Shown here in pieces: positions 8,087 to 17,225 of a stretch of 64,000 nucleotides of DNA. This stretch comes from Demequina gelatinilytica (lineage in GTDB: Bacteria; Actinomycetota; Actinomycetes; Actinomycetales; Demequinaceae). The position numbers were made by a program, and so were the translations under genes. The stretch is taken from the NCBI RefSeq assembly GCF_000971115.1, contig NZ_BBLV01000008.1, positions 62,001 to 126,000 on the forward strand, written 5' to 3'. The notes beneath the pieces are model-generated. The model made no database searches. It saw only the letters and a program-made list of their open reading frames with translations, and had not been told where the DNA came from. Numbering within the stretch: position 1 is the stretch's first letter; each line of letters begins with the position of its first letter.

Positions 8087-10480
8087 GTGACCATCAGCCG
8101 CAGCGCACGTCTCGCGATCGGGACGGTCGCGGCGACCGCGAGCCTCGCGATCGCCGCACCCGCATGGACGGCCGGCACCGCCTCGACAGGGTCGCCCAAG
8201 CCGCATCCTCATGAGGCACCGGCGCCGACCTTCACCGACGCGACGGTCCACGACCCCTCGGTGGTGACCTCGGGCGACCAGGTCTGGGTCTTCGGCTCCC
8301 ACGGGGCCTCGGCGTACACGAGCGACCTCATGAACTGGACCCAGAACTCGATCGACCTGAGCCAGGACCCCGACAACCCGTTGTTCGAGGACATCTACTC
8401 GGAGCTCGCGGAGACGTTCGCCTGGGCCCAGACCAGCACCCTGTGGGCGGCGGACGTGATCCAGCTCGCCGACGGCAGGTACTACATGTACTACAACGCC
8501 TGCAAGGGCGACTCCCCGCGCTCGGCCCTCGGCGTCGCGGTGTCCGACGACGTCGACGGGCCGTACGAGGACCTGGGCATCATCCTCAAGTCCGGGATGT
8601 GGGATCAGGAGTCCGAGAACCCGGGCGAGATCTACGACGCGACGGTCCACCCCAACACGGTCGACCCCGACGCGTTCTACGACGCCGAGGGAGACCTGTG
8701 GATGGTCTACGGCTCCTACTCCGGCGGCATCTTCATCCTTCAGCTGGACCCCGACACCGGGCTGCCGCTTCCCGACCAGGGCTACGGCACCCACCTGGTG
8801 GGCGGCAACCACGCTCGCATCGAGGCACCCACGATCCGCTACGACGAGGAGACCGGGTACTACTACCTCTTCCTGTCCTACGGAGGACTGGGCGCCGACG
8901 GCGGCTACGAGGTCCGGGTCGCGCGCTCCGAGAACCCCGACGGCCCGTACGTGGACGCCAACGGTCACGACATGTCGACCGTCAAGGGCGCGGAGGGCAC
9001 GCTGTTCGACGACGTCTCGATCCAGGACTACGGCGTCAAGATCATGGACGGCTACCTCTTCACGCGCGAGGTGGGCGATCCCGGCACAGGCACGGGCACC
9101 GGCTACGTCTCCCCCGGCCACACGTCCTGGTACGACGACCCCGACACGGGCGGCTCGTACATCGTCCTGCACTCGCGCTTCCCGGGCACCGGCGAGGTCC
9201 ACCACGTGCGGGTCAACGAGATGTTCATGAACGCGGACGGGTGGCCCGTGGTCGCCCCGTTCCGCTACGCCGGGGCGGCGGACGGCCGGCTCAAGGCCAA
9301 CGACGTCGCGGGCACCTGGCAGATCGTCGACTTCGACACCGCCATCAGCGCCGCACCCGCCCTGCCCGTCGACGTCACGCTCGCGCCGAACGGCCGCGTC
9401 ACCGGCGACCTCACGGGCACGTGGCGGCTGGGCCGCGACAACGCGGCCACGCTGCGCACGTCCGCGGGTACCTACACCGGCGTCTTCACCCCCGTGTGGG
9501 ACGACCAGCGCGAGACCTGGAGCGTCGGGCTGACGGTGCAGGACTCCACCGGCGACTCGCTGTGGGGCCGCCAGGTGGTGGTCCTCAAGCCCAAGGACGC
9601 GGTCGCCGCGGTCGCGGCGGACCTCGACCTCGGCGATACCTCCGCGGTGGTCGCCGACCTCGACCTGCCCACCACGGGCACGAGCGGCACCACGATCACC
9701 TGGGAGAGCTCGGACCCGGCCCACGTCTCCACCACGGGCGACGTGACCCGACCCGGCGTGGGCGCGGACGATGCGATGGTCACCCTGACGGCGACCATCC
9801 GGAACGGCAAGGTCGCCACGACCGTCGCCTTCACCGTGGTGGTGAAGGCGCGCCCGGCCCCGGTGCAGGTGGGAGCGTGGTCGTTCGAGGGCACGCTCGC
9901 CGACGACGCCGGCGCGCTCGCCACGCCGACCGTCACCGGCGAGCGCATCGACAACACGGGCGGCACGGTCTCCTACGTGGCCGACGGCGTCAGCGGATCC
10001 GCGCTGCACCTCGACGGCGCGACGGGCGTCCGGCTCCCGGACGGCCTCATCCAGGGCGACACCTACACCGTGTCGCTGTGGCTGCGGCCCTCGGCGCTCA
10101 CGCCGTACACCACCGCGTTCTTCGCGGCGAGCTCGGGCACGCAGTTCCTCAGCGTGGTGCCGCAGGGCTGGAACGGCGAGACGATGCTGTGGTCCAACAA
10201 CAACGGCACCTGGTACGACGGCTTCACCGGGCAGCTGCTCCCGCTCGACGAGTGGACGCACGTCGCCTTCGCCGTCGACGCCGGCGAGGTGACGCTGTAC
10301 ATCGACGGCGTCGACGTGGGTGCGAGCAGCGCCTTCAACGACGTGCTCACCAGCCCGACCGCGCTGTTCGCGCTCGGCGTCAACTGGTGGGACACCCCGT
10401 TCCAGGGCGACATCGACCAGCTCGCGATGTGGACGTCCGCCTTGAGCCCTGAGGAGATCGCAGACCTCGCCACGGCCTGA
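8087..10480 (+). CDS. Secreted multidomain GH43 endo-alpha-1,5-L-arabinanase
   Basis: 797 residues with a Sec-type signal peptide (about 1-30). The GH43 five-bladed propeller (about 45-370) shows the three acids: base Asp in VHDPSVV (near 54), pKa-tuning Asp in TVDPDAFYD (near 194) and acid Glu in ARIEAPTIRY (near 245). The His of SPGHTSW (near 342) fits the metal-binding His of endo-arabinanases. Next come a GH43 C-terminal beta domain (about 390-500), an atrophied bacterial Ig domain (about 505-590, DLPTTGTSGTTITWESS) and a LamG/concanavalin-like domain (about 595-795). It should cut arabinan outside the cell. GTG start at 8087 follows a CAGGAGA site. It is followed by a terminator. Confidence 0.88.
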   Translation: MTISRSARLAIGTVAATASLAIAAPAWTAGTASTGSPKPHPHEAPAPTFTDATVHDPSVVTSGDQVWVFGSHGASAYTSDLMNWTQNSIDLSQDPDNPLFEDIYSELAETFAWAQTSTLWAADVIQLADGRYYMYYNACKGDSPRSALGVAVSDDVDGPYEDLGIILKSGMWDQESENPGEIYDATVHPNTVDPDAFYDAEGDLWMVYGSYSGGIFILQLDPDTGLPLPDQGYGTHLVGGNHARIEAPTIRYDEETGYYYLFLSYGGLGADGGYEVRVARSENPDGPYVDANGHDMSTVKGAEGTLFDDVSIQDYGVKIMDGYLFTREVGDPGTGTGTGYVSPGHTSWYDDPDTGGSYIVLHSRFPGTGEVHHVRVNEMFMNADGWPVVAPFRYAGAADGRLKANDVAGTWQIVDFDTAISAAPALPVDVTLAPNGRVTGDLTGTWRLGRDNAATLRTSAGTYTGVFTPVWDDQRETWSVGLTVQDSTGDSLWGRQVVVLKPKDAVAAVAADLDLGDTSAVVADLDLPTTGTSGTTITWESSDPAHVSTTGDVTRPGVGADDAMVTLTATIRNGKVATTVAFTVVVKARPAPVQVGAWSFEGTLADDAGALATPTVTGERIDNTGGTVSYVADGVSGSALHLDGATGVRLPDGLIQGDTYTVSLWLRPSALTPYTTAFFAASSGTQFLSVVPQGWNGETMLWSNNNGTWYDGFTGQLLPLDEWTHVAFAVDAGEVTLYIDGVDVGASSAFNDVLTSPTALFALGVNWWDTPFQGDIDQLAMWTSALSPEEIADLATA

Positions 10481-10536
10481 CCTCCTTGTCCGGGGAGACC
10501 GCGGACCCCGCCCCGGCCCCGTCTCCTCACCCCCGA

Positions 10537-10571
10537 CAGCGGGGGCGCCGATCCCCCCGGCGCCCCCGCTG
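10537..10571 (+). terminator. Hairpin terminator after GH43 gene 1
   Basis: 13-bp perfect stem CAGCGGGGGCGCC / GGCGCCCCCGCTG with a 9-nt loop, 57 bp after the stop codon. There is no T-run, as is common in GC-rich actinobacteria. Confidence 0.6.
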
Positions 10572-10603
10572 CCCCATGCCCGGACCGCGGCAACCGCGCT
10601 CGT

Positions 10604-10633
10604 TTGACGCGCACTTTTACAACGATGTAAGGT
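10604..10633 (+). promoter_or_regulatory. SigA-type promoter with operator in the spacer, GH43 gene 2
   Basis: -35 TTGACG (10604-10609), 18-bp spacer, -10 TAAGGT (10628-10633). The palindrome TTACAACGATGTAA occupies 10617-10630. Confidence 0.75.
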
Positions 10634-10696
10634 CGCGGGACCCTCAGCGAGGTCCCCCGCCGAGCGAACTGTCCGACGATGCACAGGAGCCCTTCC

Positions 10697-12163
10697 GTGA
10701 ACCCCACCCGCGCCGCCGCGGCGGCCGCCACCCTCGCCGCCGCCACCCTCACGCTCACCGCCTGCAGCGCATCGTCCGCGGGCGGCCTGCCCGAGCTCGC
10801 GGCGCCCACCTTCACCGAGGTCACCGTCCACGACCCGTCCGTGGTGACCTCGGACGACCAGGTCTGGGTGTTCGGCTCGCACGCCGCCTCGGCCTACACG
10901 ACCGACCTCATGAGCTGGACGCAGAACAGCATGAGCGTGGGCGACGCCGATGCCGCGGGCCTGTTCGAGGACATCCGCACCGAGCTGGCAGAGACCTTCG
11001 CGTGGGCCCAGTCCGACACCCTGTGGGCCGCCGACGTGATCGAGCTGCCCGACGGCCGCTACGCGCTGTACTACAACGCCTGCGAGGGCAGCTCTGCCCG
11101 CTCCGCGCTGGGACTCGCGATCGCCGACGACGTCGACGGCCCGTATGTCAACCAGGAGATCCTCCTCAAGTCCGGGATGTGGGACGAGGAGTCCGAGAAC
11201 GCGGGCGAGATCTACGACGCCACGATCCACCCCAACACCGTCGACCCGGACGCGTTCTACGACGAGGACGGGAACCTGTGGATGGTCTACGGCTCGTACT
11301 CGGGCGGCATCTTCATCCTCGAGATGGACGAGGCGACGGGGCTGCCCGTCGACGGCCAGGGCTACGGCACCCACCTCATCGGCGGCAACCACTCCCGCAT
11401 CGAGGCTCCGAACATCCGCTTCGACGAGGAGACGGGCTACTACTACCTGTTCCTCTCGTTCGGCGGCCTGGACGCCTCGGGCGGCTACGAGCTGCGCGTC
11501 GCGCGCTCCGAGAGCCCCGATGGCCCGTACGTCGACGCCGAGGGCAACGACATGTCGACCGTCGCGGGCGCTCCCGGGACCGTGTTCGACGACGCCTCGA
11601 TCGAGCCGTACGGCGTCAAGGTGATCGGCGGCTACGAATGGGCCGACGGCCCGGGCATGGGCGGCGACGCCGGCTACGTCTCCCCCGGCCACAACACCTG
11701 GTACGACGACCCGGAGACCGGCGAGTCGTTCCTCATCTTCCACTCGCGCTTCGTCGGCACCGAGGAGATGCACAACGTCCGCGTGCACCAGCTGTACATG
11801 AACGCCGACGGCTGGCCCGTGCTGTCGCCCGAGCGGTACGCCGGCGAGAGCCTCGTCGCGGTCAGCGAGGACGATGCGGCGGGCACCTACCAGGTGGTGA
11901 CCTTCGACAAGGTGATCTCGCCGCTGGTCCCCACCTCCGTCGAGGTGACGCTCGCCGAGGACGGCACCGTCGCGGGCGCGCTCGAGGGCTCGTGGGAGCT
12001 GTCCGGCGACCAGGACCTCACGCTCACCACCGGAGACGCGACCTACACGGGCGTGCTCGCCCCCGTGTGGAACCCGACCGCCGAGGCGTGGACGTGGGGG
12101 CTCACCGTGACCTCCGGGCAGGGCGTGCCCCTGTGGGGCCGCCAGGACGTCGACGCGGCTTGA
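10697..12163 (+). CDS. Lipoprotein GH43 endo-alpha-1,5-L-arabinanase
   Basis: 488 residues. The N-terminus ends in a lipobox LTAC (Cys 23), so the mature enzyme should be anchored to the outer face of the membrane, unlike its two paralogues. The propeller holds VHDPSVV (near 44), TVDPDAFYD (near 182), RIEAPNIRF (near 234) and SPGHNTW (near 331), matching the GH43 catalytic and metal sites. The GH43 C-terminal beta domain follows (about 375-485); no Ig or LamG modules are present. GTG at 10697 is chosen, not the ATG at 10679, because it follows CAGGAG and aligns with the starts of the paralogues. Likely role: cleave incoming arabino-oligosaccharides at the cell surface. Confidence 0.88.
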   Translation: MNPTRAAAAAATLAAATLTLTACSASSAGGLPELAAPTFTEVTVHDPSVVTSDDQVWVFGSHAASAYTTDLMSWTQNSMSVGDADAAGLFEDIRTELAETFAWAQSDTLWAADVIELPDGRYALYYNACEGSSARSALGLAIADDVDGPYVNQEILLKSGMWDEESENAGEIYDATIHPNTVDPDAFYDEDGNLWMVYGSYSGGIFILEMDEATGLPVDGQGYGTHLIGGNHSRIEAPNIRFDEETGYYYLFLSFGGLDASGGYELRVARSESPDGPYVDAEGNDMSTVAGAPGTVFDDASIEPYGVKVIGGYEWADGPGMGGDAGYVSPGHNTWYDDPETGESFLIFHSRFVGTEEMHNVRVHQLYMNADGWPVLSPERYAGESLVAVSEDDAAGTYQVVTFDKVISPLVPTSVEVTLAEDGTVAGALEGSWELSGDQDLTLTTGDATYTGVLAPVWNPTAEAWTWGLTVTSGQGVPLWGRQDVDAA

Positions 12164-12174
12164 CGGACGCGGCA

Positions 12175-12207
12175 CAGGGGCCGGGCACGGTACGTGCCCG
12201 GCCCCTG
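12175..12207. terminator. Bidirectional hairpin terminator between convergent genes
   Basis: 15-bp perfect stem CAGGGGCCGGGCACG / CGTGCCCGGCCCCTG with a 3-nt loop. It lies between the GH43 lipoprotein stop (12163) and the stop of the giant minus-strand gene (12222) and can serve both. Confidence 0.75.
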
Positions 12208-12221
12208 GCATGTCCGGGGGG

Positions 12222-15200
12222 CTACCCCCTGTCGGTGAGGCGCGACACCGTGATCCGATCGATGATCGGCGCGGTGTCGGCTCGCAGAGGGATGCCCGGC
12301 CAGTCGTCCTCGGCGTAGGTGGCTCCGTCGAAGTTGGGCTGCTCCTCGGAGGCGAACGTGATGGTGTTCTCCCCCGCGACGAGGTCGAGGACCAGCGTCC
12401 GCTCCCAGAAGCTGTTCTCGTGGAACGTCGGCACGAACAGCACCGACTCCGCCTCACCCCCGTTCACCGAGATGAGCGCGCGACGCGCCATCGGGTTGGG
12501 GTTGTAGTGCGTCGCCGGCACCTGCTCCGGGTTGGAGAAGCGCACCACCACCGCATGGGGTCCCGGCTCGGTGGCGTCGACGGAGAAGGTCAACGTGCTG
12601 ACGTTCCCGGGTTCGCCGCCGATGCCGTCCACGGCCTGACCGCCCTCGGCCAGCGAGAGATCGACCACATGGGCATCGCCCGCGAGGGTCGCGCCCTCGG
12701 CCTGGTACGCGACCGCACCGAGATGCCCCGACGAGGCGCCCACGAGCAGGCGGTCGACCGTCGCCGGCCCCGTGACGACGACCTTGTTGACGCCGCCCAT
12801 GAGATGCACCGCGGCCGAGGTCGAGGTCCGCAGGTTCATGACCTGCTCGCCGTTGACCGTCACGGAGCCCTTCGCCACGCCGCTCGTGTCGAGCGACAGC
12901 GTGTGCTCGCCGTCGACGTCGCCGTAGACCCAGAAGGTCGCCGTCTCGCCGGACTTCAGCTGCACGGCACCGGACCCGGAGACCCCGCCCCGGTACTTCG
13001 GCGTCACGGACGTGTCCGCGAGCTCGGCCTCGTAGGCGTCCACCGCATCGTCGCCCGCCGCGCGGGTGAGCGTGATGCGGTCGACGATGGCGTCGCCCTG
13101 CGTCGCGCCTGAGCCGTCGAGGCTCTGAGCGGCGAGGGTCAGCCTGTGCTCGCCCGCGGTGAGATCGACCGTGGTGTCGGTGTGGTCCCACACCACCCAC
13201 TTGTAGCCGAGCGTGAGGAACAGCTCCTGCTCGTCGGCGCCGTCGACCGTGACGAACACGTTGGTGGGCCCCTGCTCCGCGACCAGCCCATAGGTGTTGA
13301 GGCTGTTGGCGAAGACCGAGAGGTCGTACGCCCCGTCCTCGGGCACGTCGACGGTGAAGTCGAGCGCGACGTCGGAGCCGGTCCGCAGGCCGCCCACGTT
13401 GTACGCCCCCGACGTGTAGAACAGGTCGACGCGCGCAGGCGTGCCCTCGGGACCGTTGACGCTGTAGCCGGAGCCCGTGTGCGCGGCGTCCTCGGCCTCG
13501 TATGAGGCCGACCATTCCGGAGACGCGGAGCCCGCGGCCGCGGAACCCTGAGGCGTCACGATGATCTCGTAGGCCGAGGACTCCTTCAGCGCGGGCAGCG
13601 CGCCCTCGCCGAACTCGAACGAGACCTTGCCGTCGACCACGGGCAGCACCATCTCGGCGAGCGTCTCGGGCTGCGCCGAGTCGCCGATCTGACCGGTCCA
13701 CGCGATCTCACGGACCCAGACGCGCACCTTGCCCGTGAAGCTCGCAGGCAGGTTGACCAGGTCCACCGGAGCGGCGCCATCGGCCCCGCCGATGATCGCC
13801 CGCAGCTGCTTCTTGCCGGCGTCGAGCGCGGCCACGCCCTGGAGCGTGTAGTTGTCGCCCGGCCACGGCGGGCTGACCTCGAGCGTCTGCCCCGTCATCT
13901 GCGCGTACTCGTGGTAGAGCCACCACTGCCCGTTGCCGCGGTTCGTCTGCACCGCGGAGTCGGAGAGGTTGCCGTCGATGTTCCAGAACGCGATCTGCGC
14001 GTCGACCTTGGAGTCCTCGATCGCGGAGATCCACTGGATCATCTGGCCGGGAACCGACGTGTGGTAGTTGAACGCGTACTCGTTGATGTTGATCGGCAGC
14101 TCGGTGCCCGCATAGGGGGTACCCGCGAACGCGGCCGCCTCCCAGCCCCGGAACCTCTCCACCGAGTCGCGGATCGCCTGCGGGTGAGACAGCTCGTGCC
14201 ACGTGATGATGTCCGGGACCGTGTCCTCGGCGACCACGTGGTCGAGGAACCCCTGCATCTGCGTGAACAGCACCGACGTGCCCGGTCCCGCAACCCTCAG
14301 GTCGGGGAACGCCGCCTTGATGGTGCGGTAGGACTCGTCCCAGGCGGCGAAGTAGTCCGTCGGGTCGCTGAGCCACGACGTGCCGTCGAGGCTCCACTGA
14401 CCGGTGCCGAACATGTTCCCCTCGGGCTCGTTGAACGGTTCGATCACCAGGTGGGCGCGCTGGCCCGCGGGGATCTGCGCGATCATCTCGAGCTGGTCCG
14501 CCAGCACCCCGCGGTAGGACTCGAGCTTCTCCTCGGGGGTGTCGCCCGGCCACTCGTAGGGGAACCCGCGATACCAGTCGGTGATGCGGAGGTACACGTC
14601 GCCGCCGGTGGTCTCCGCCAACGTCGGCAGCACCTCGAGCGCGTCGGCTCCGGGCTGCTGCGCTCCGTCCTGCGCCTTGGTCGAGACGGTCCGGATGCTC
14701 ATGCCCTCGATGAGGTTCTCCGTGGGCATGCCGTCCCCGTACAGGCCGTAGAGGACGCCCGATGCGCCGCCCATGAAGTCGCCTGTGGTCGTTCCGGCGT
14801 CGATGGTGATCTGGCCGCGGTGCACGGTGACCTCCGCGGTGACGGGGTAGCCGCCCGCGTCCCCCGACACGGTGAAGGTGCCCTCGGCGGCGTACGCGGC
14901 CGCGGGGACCTCGTCCCACGTGATCGCGACGTCGCGGTCGTACCCATCGGAGAAGGACGCCGATGCGGCGGCCGGGAGCGCGGGGGCCTCGCCCACGAGC
15001 GTGCGGACGGAGAACGCGTCCTCCGCGAGCGCCTCGAGCGTCGGGATGTCCCCGGTGACCAGCGAGGCGACCTCCTCGGGCGTGAGCGCCGCGCGGTAGA
15101 CGCGGAACTCGTCGATCGCGCCGTCGAAGGCGGGATCGGGATAGAACGATCCCCCGATGCGACCCGCGTTCGCCGCGGTCGCGCTCAACAGCTCTCCCGC

Positions 15201-17135
15201 GGTGATGTCGGTGGCCACGGACGCGAGCGCGACACCGTCGAGGTACGTGGTCATGACGCCCGCCGTGGTGTCGAGCGTGGTCGTGACCGTCGCCCACTCC
15301 CCGGTGCGCAGCGCGCCGACGCCCGTGATCTGGTCCTCGGCGGAGCCCCCGCCACCGGTGGTGATGGCGGTGCGCATGTTGCCGTCCGAGTTCGACGGCG
15401 TCCAGAACACATACCGAGTGGTGCTGGTGCCCAGCCCGTACAGCCACTGCCAGGCCGCGCCGCCGTCCCACCGCAGACGCGACGAGACGGTGAGGTCGGT
15501 CGCTCCGTCGAGGATGTCGCGAGGCACGGTCACCGCGCCGCCGGTGAGGTCAAGCGCGTCGCCTTCGATCCCGTCGACGATGCCGGTCGAGCCGGAGATG
15601 GTGCCGTCGAGGTTGTTGCCCGAGGAGTCGGGAACGATGCCGTCGGCGACGTCGGCCATCGTGTAGAGCAGGTCGGGCGCCGCGAGCGCGCCCGGCTCGA
15701 GCGACTCCACCTGAGCTGCCGTGAGCGCGCCACGGTAGATGCGGAAGTCGTCGACCTCGCCGTCGAAGGTGGGGTCCCACCAGAATACCGAGCCGCCCAG
15801 GTAGCCGCCGGTGTCGCTGCCCGGGTCGAGCAGGTCGTCCGCGGTGATGGTGGTGCTCGCGCTGCCGACAGCTACGCCGTCGACGTACGTGGTCATGAGG
15901 TCCGCGGCGGTGTCGAGCGTGACCGTGACGGTGCTCCACTCGTCCGTCGCGAGGGGCTCCGTCGCGAGCACCTGCGCCTCGGCGGCGTCGCCGCCGACCG
16001 TGATCCCCGTGCGCAGCGCCCCGCCGAACGCCTCACCGGTGCGCGGGATCGCGTAGAGGTACCTCGAGAACGTGGTCCCGACCCCGAAGAGCCAGCCCCA
16101 GTCGTGGGTGCCGTCCCAGCGCACGCGCGCCGCGACGGTGAGGTCCGCGCTGCCGTCGATCACGCCGCGCGGGAACGTGACGTAGCCGCCGGTGAGGTCG
16201 AGCGCCGCACCGTCGAGTCCCTCCGAGGGCTCGGCCGCCCCGGACAGCGTGCCGTCCCAGCCGTTGCCGGACATGTCCGCGACCACGCCGCCGGCCACGT
16301 CGTCCATGGTCCAGTGCAGGTCGGGAGCCGTCTCGTCGACGGCGGGGGCCGGCTCCGGCTCGGGCTCCGGCGGGACGTACTCCACGCCCACGAGCGCGGC
16401 CACCTGCTCGCCGTCGAGCGCGGTGCGGAACAGCTGAAGGTCGTCGACCGCGCCCTTGAAGGTCGGGTCGTTGTAGAACGAGCCGCCGATCGAGCCGGAC
16501 GATGCGGCGGCCGCGTCGACGAGCTCGCCTGCGGTGATCTCGGTCGACGCGGAGGCGACGGTCACGCCGTCGAGGTACGTGGTGAGGCGGTCCGCCTCGG
16601 TGTCGAGCACCACGGTGACGGTGCTCCACTCCCCCGTCGTCATCGCCGCAGGGAAGTCGACGATCGCCTCGACGCCGGGCCCGCCGACGGTGACGGCGCT
16701 GCGCATCACCTGCGTGGTACCGGCACGAGGCGTGGTGAACAGGTAGCGCGTGGTGTCCGTGCCGAGGCCGAACAGCCACTGCCAGTCCCCGGGCTCGTCC
16801 CAGCGCGCGCGGACCGACACCGTGAGGTCCGTCGCGCCCGTGAGAGGGCCTCCGGGGATGGTCACCGTGCCGCCGCTGAGCGCGAGCGCCGAGCCTCCGT
16901 CGGGGCCGTCGGTGAGCGAGGTCGAGCCGACGATCACGCCGTCCCAGCCGTTCACCGACGAGTCCGGGACCGTCCCTCCCGCGACATCGTCCATCGTGTA
17001 GTGCAGGTCGGGGGCCGGTACGTCGACCGCCGCGGCCGGCGCTGCCGTCGCGACCCCCGCCGCACCGAGCGTCAGCGCGGACGCCACCGCCGTCCATCGT
17101 GCCCATGCAGGGCCTTGCCGTGTGAGCTCTCGCAT
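12222..17135 (-). CDS. Giant secreted GH39-like (clan GH-A) glycoside hydrolase with LamG and CBM modules
   Basis: 1637 residues with a signal peptide (about 1-37). Modules in order: three homologous LamG-like domains (about 45-255, 270-480, 487-690; each opens with a D-L-x-Y/W-T-M-x-D-V-A pattern), a Pro/Glu linker after the first, a Big_4-type Ig domain (about 695-775), and a (beta/alpha)8 glycosidase domain (about 780-1190). In that domain EPFNEPEGN (near 903) supplies the acid/base and ININEYAF (near 1017) the nucleophile. Two or three CBM6/35-like beta-sandwich units follow (YEAEDA near 1207, YEAELAD near 1365, YQAEGA near 1475). The catalytic domain resembles the GH39 branch containing side-chain arabinofuranosidases, but specificity is inferred. 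ATG at 17135 follows AGAGAGGTG. There is no sorting signal. Confidence 0.8.
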   Translation of the reverse strand: MRELTRQGPAWARWTAVASALTLGAAGVATAAPAAAVDVPAPDLHYTMDDVAGGTVPDSSVNGWDGVIVGSTSLTDGPDGGSALALSGGTVTIPGGPLTGATDLTVSVRARWDEPGDWQWLFGLGTDTTRYLFTTPRAGTTQVMRSAVTVGGPGVEAIVDFPAAMTTGEWSTVTVVLDTEADRLTTYLDGVTVASASTEITAGELVDAAAASSGSIGGSFYNDPTFKGAVDDLQLFRTALDGEQVAALVGVEYVPPEPEPEPAPAVDETAPDLHWTMDDVAGGVVADMSGNGWDGTLSGAAEPSEGLDGAALDLTGGYVTFPRGVIDGSADLTVAARVRWDGTHDWGWLFGVGTTFSRYLYAIPRTGEAFGGALRTGITVGGDAAEAQVLATEPLATDEWSTVTVTLDTAADLMTTYVDGVAVGSASTTITADDLLDPGSDTGGYLGGSVFWWDPTFDGEVDDFRIYRGALTAAQVESLEPGALAAPDLLYTMADVADGIVPDSSGNNLDGTISGSTGIVDGIEGDALDLTGGAVTVPRDILDGATDLTVSSRLRWDGGAAWQWLYGLGTSTTRYVFWTPSNSDGNMRTAITTGGGGSAEDQITGVGALRTGEWATVTTTLDTTAGVMTTYLDGVALASVATDITAGELLSATAANAGRIGGSFYPDPAFDGAIDEFRVYRAALTPEEVASLVTGDIPTLEALAEDAFSVRTLVGEAPALPAAASASFSDGYDRDVAITWDEVPAAAYAAEGTFTVSGDAGGYPVTAEVTVHRGQITIDAGTTTGDFMGGASGVLYGLYGDGMPTENLIEGMSIRTVSTKAQDGAQQPGADALEVLPTLAETTGGDVYLRITDWYRGFPYEWPGDTPEEKLESYRGVLADQLEMIAQIPAGQRAHLVIEPFNEPEGNMFGTGQWSLDGTSWLSDPTDYFAAWDESYRTIKAAFPDLRVAGPGTSVLFTQMQGFLDHVVAEDTVPDIITWHELSHPQAIRDSVERFRGWEAAAFAGTPYAGTELPININEYAFNYHTSVPGQMIQWISAIEDSKVDAQIAFWNIDGNLSDSAVQTNRGNGQWWLYHEYAQMTGQTLEVSPPWPGDNYTLQGVAALDAGKKQLRAIIGGADGAAPVDLVNLPASFTGKVRVWVREIAWTGQIGDSAQPETLAEMVLPVVDGKVSFEFGEGALPALKESSAYEIIVTPQGSAAAGSASPEWSASYEAEDAAHTGSGYSVNGPEGTPARVDLFYTSGAYNVGGLRTGSDVALDFTVDVPEDGAYDLSVFANSLNTYGLVAEQGPTNVFVTVDGADEQELFLTLGYKWVVWDHTDTTVDLTAGEHRLTLAAQSLDGSGATQGDAIVDRITLTRAAGDDAVDAYEAELADTSVTPKYRGGVSGSGAVQLKSGETATFWVYGDVDGEHTLSLDTSGVAKGSVTVNGEQVMNLRTSTSAAVHLMGGVNKVVVTGPATVDRLLVGASSGHLGAVAYQAEGATLAGDAHVVDLSLAEGGQAVDGIGGEPGNVSTLTFSVDATEPGPHAVVVRFSNPEQVPATHYNPNPMARRALISVNGGEAESVLFVPTFHENSFWERTLVLDLVAGENTITFASEEQPNFDGATYAEDDWPGIPLRADTAPIIDRITVSRLTDRG

Positions 17136-17194
17136 CGTCGAGCACCTCTCTGTGACTCTTCAGGGACACCGACGGCTGAGGGACGCCGGCTCGA

Positions 17195-17221
17195 CGCACC
17201 CGCCAGCGAGATGCGGGTGCG
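17195..17221 (-). terminator. Hairpin immediately after the GH127 stop
   Basis: 9-bp perfect stem CGCACCCGC / GCGGGTGCG with a 9-nt loop, 4 nt past the GH127 stop and 60 bp before the giant glycosidase start. It may partly uncouple the giant gene from the transporter operon. Confidence 0.5.
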
Positions 17222-17225
17222 AGGT

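Noticed and set aside
10679-10681. ATG as the start of the lipoprotein GH43 gene
   Set aside because: It would overlap its own Shine-Dalgarno, and the GTG at 10697 aligns with the other two GH43 starts and gives a proper lipoprotein signal.
7754-12457. 1500-codon minus-strand open frame across the GH43 genes
   Set aside because: Shadow of two GH43 genes and the ADH gene; it crosses their promoters and a terminator and shows no domain.
15050-17000. Three similar LamG-coding stretches as a sign of a mobile or assembly-derived repeat
   Set aside because: The copies differ throughout and encode complete domains in one frame, which fits old internal domain duplication.
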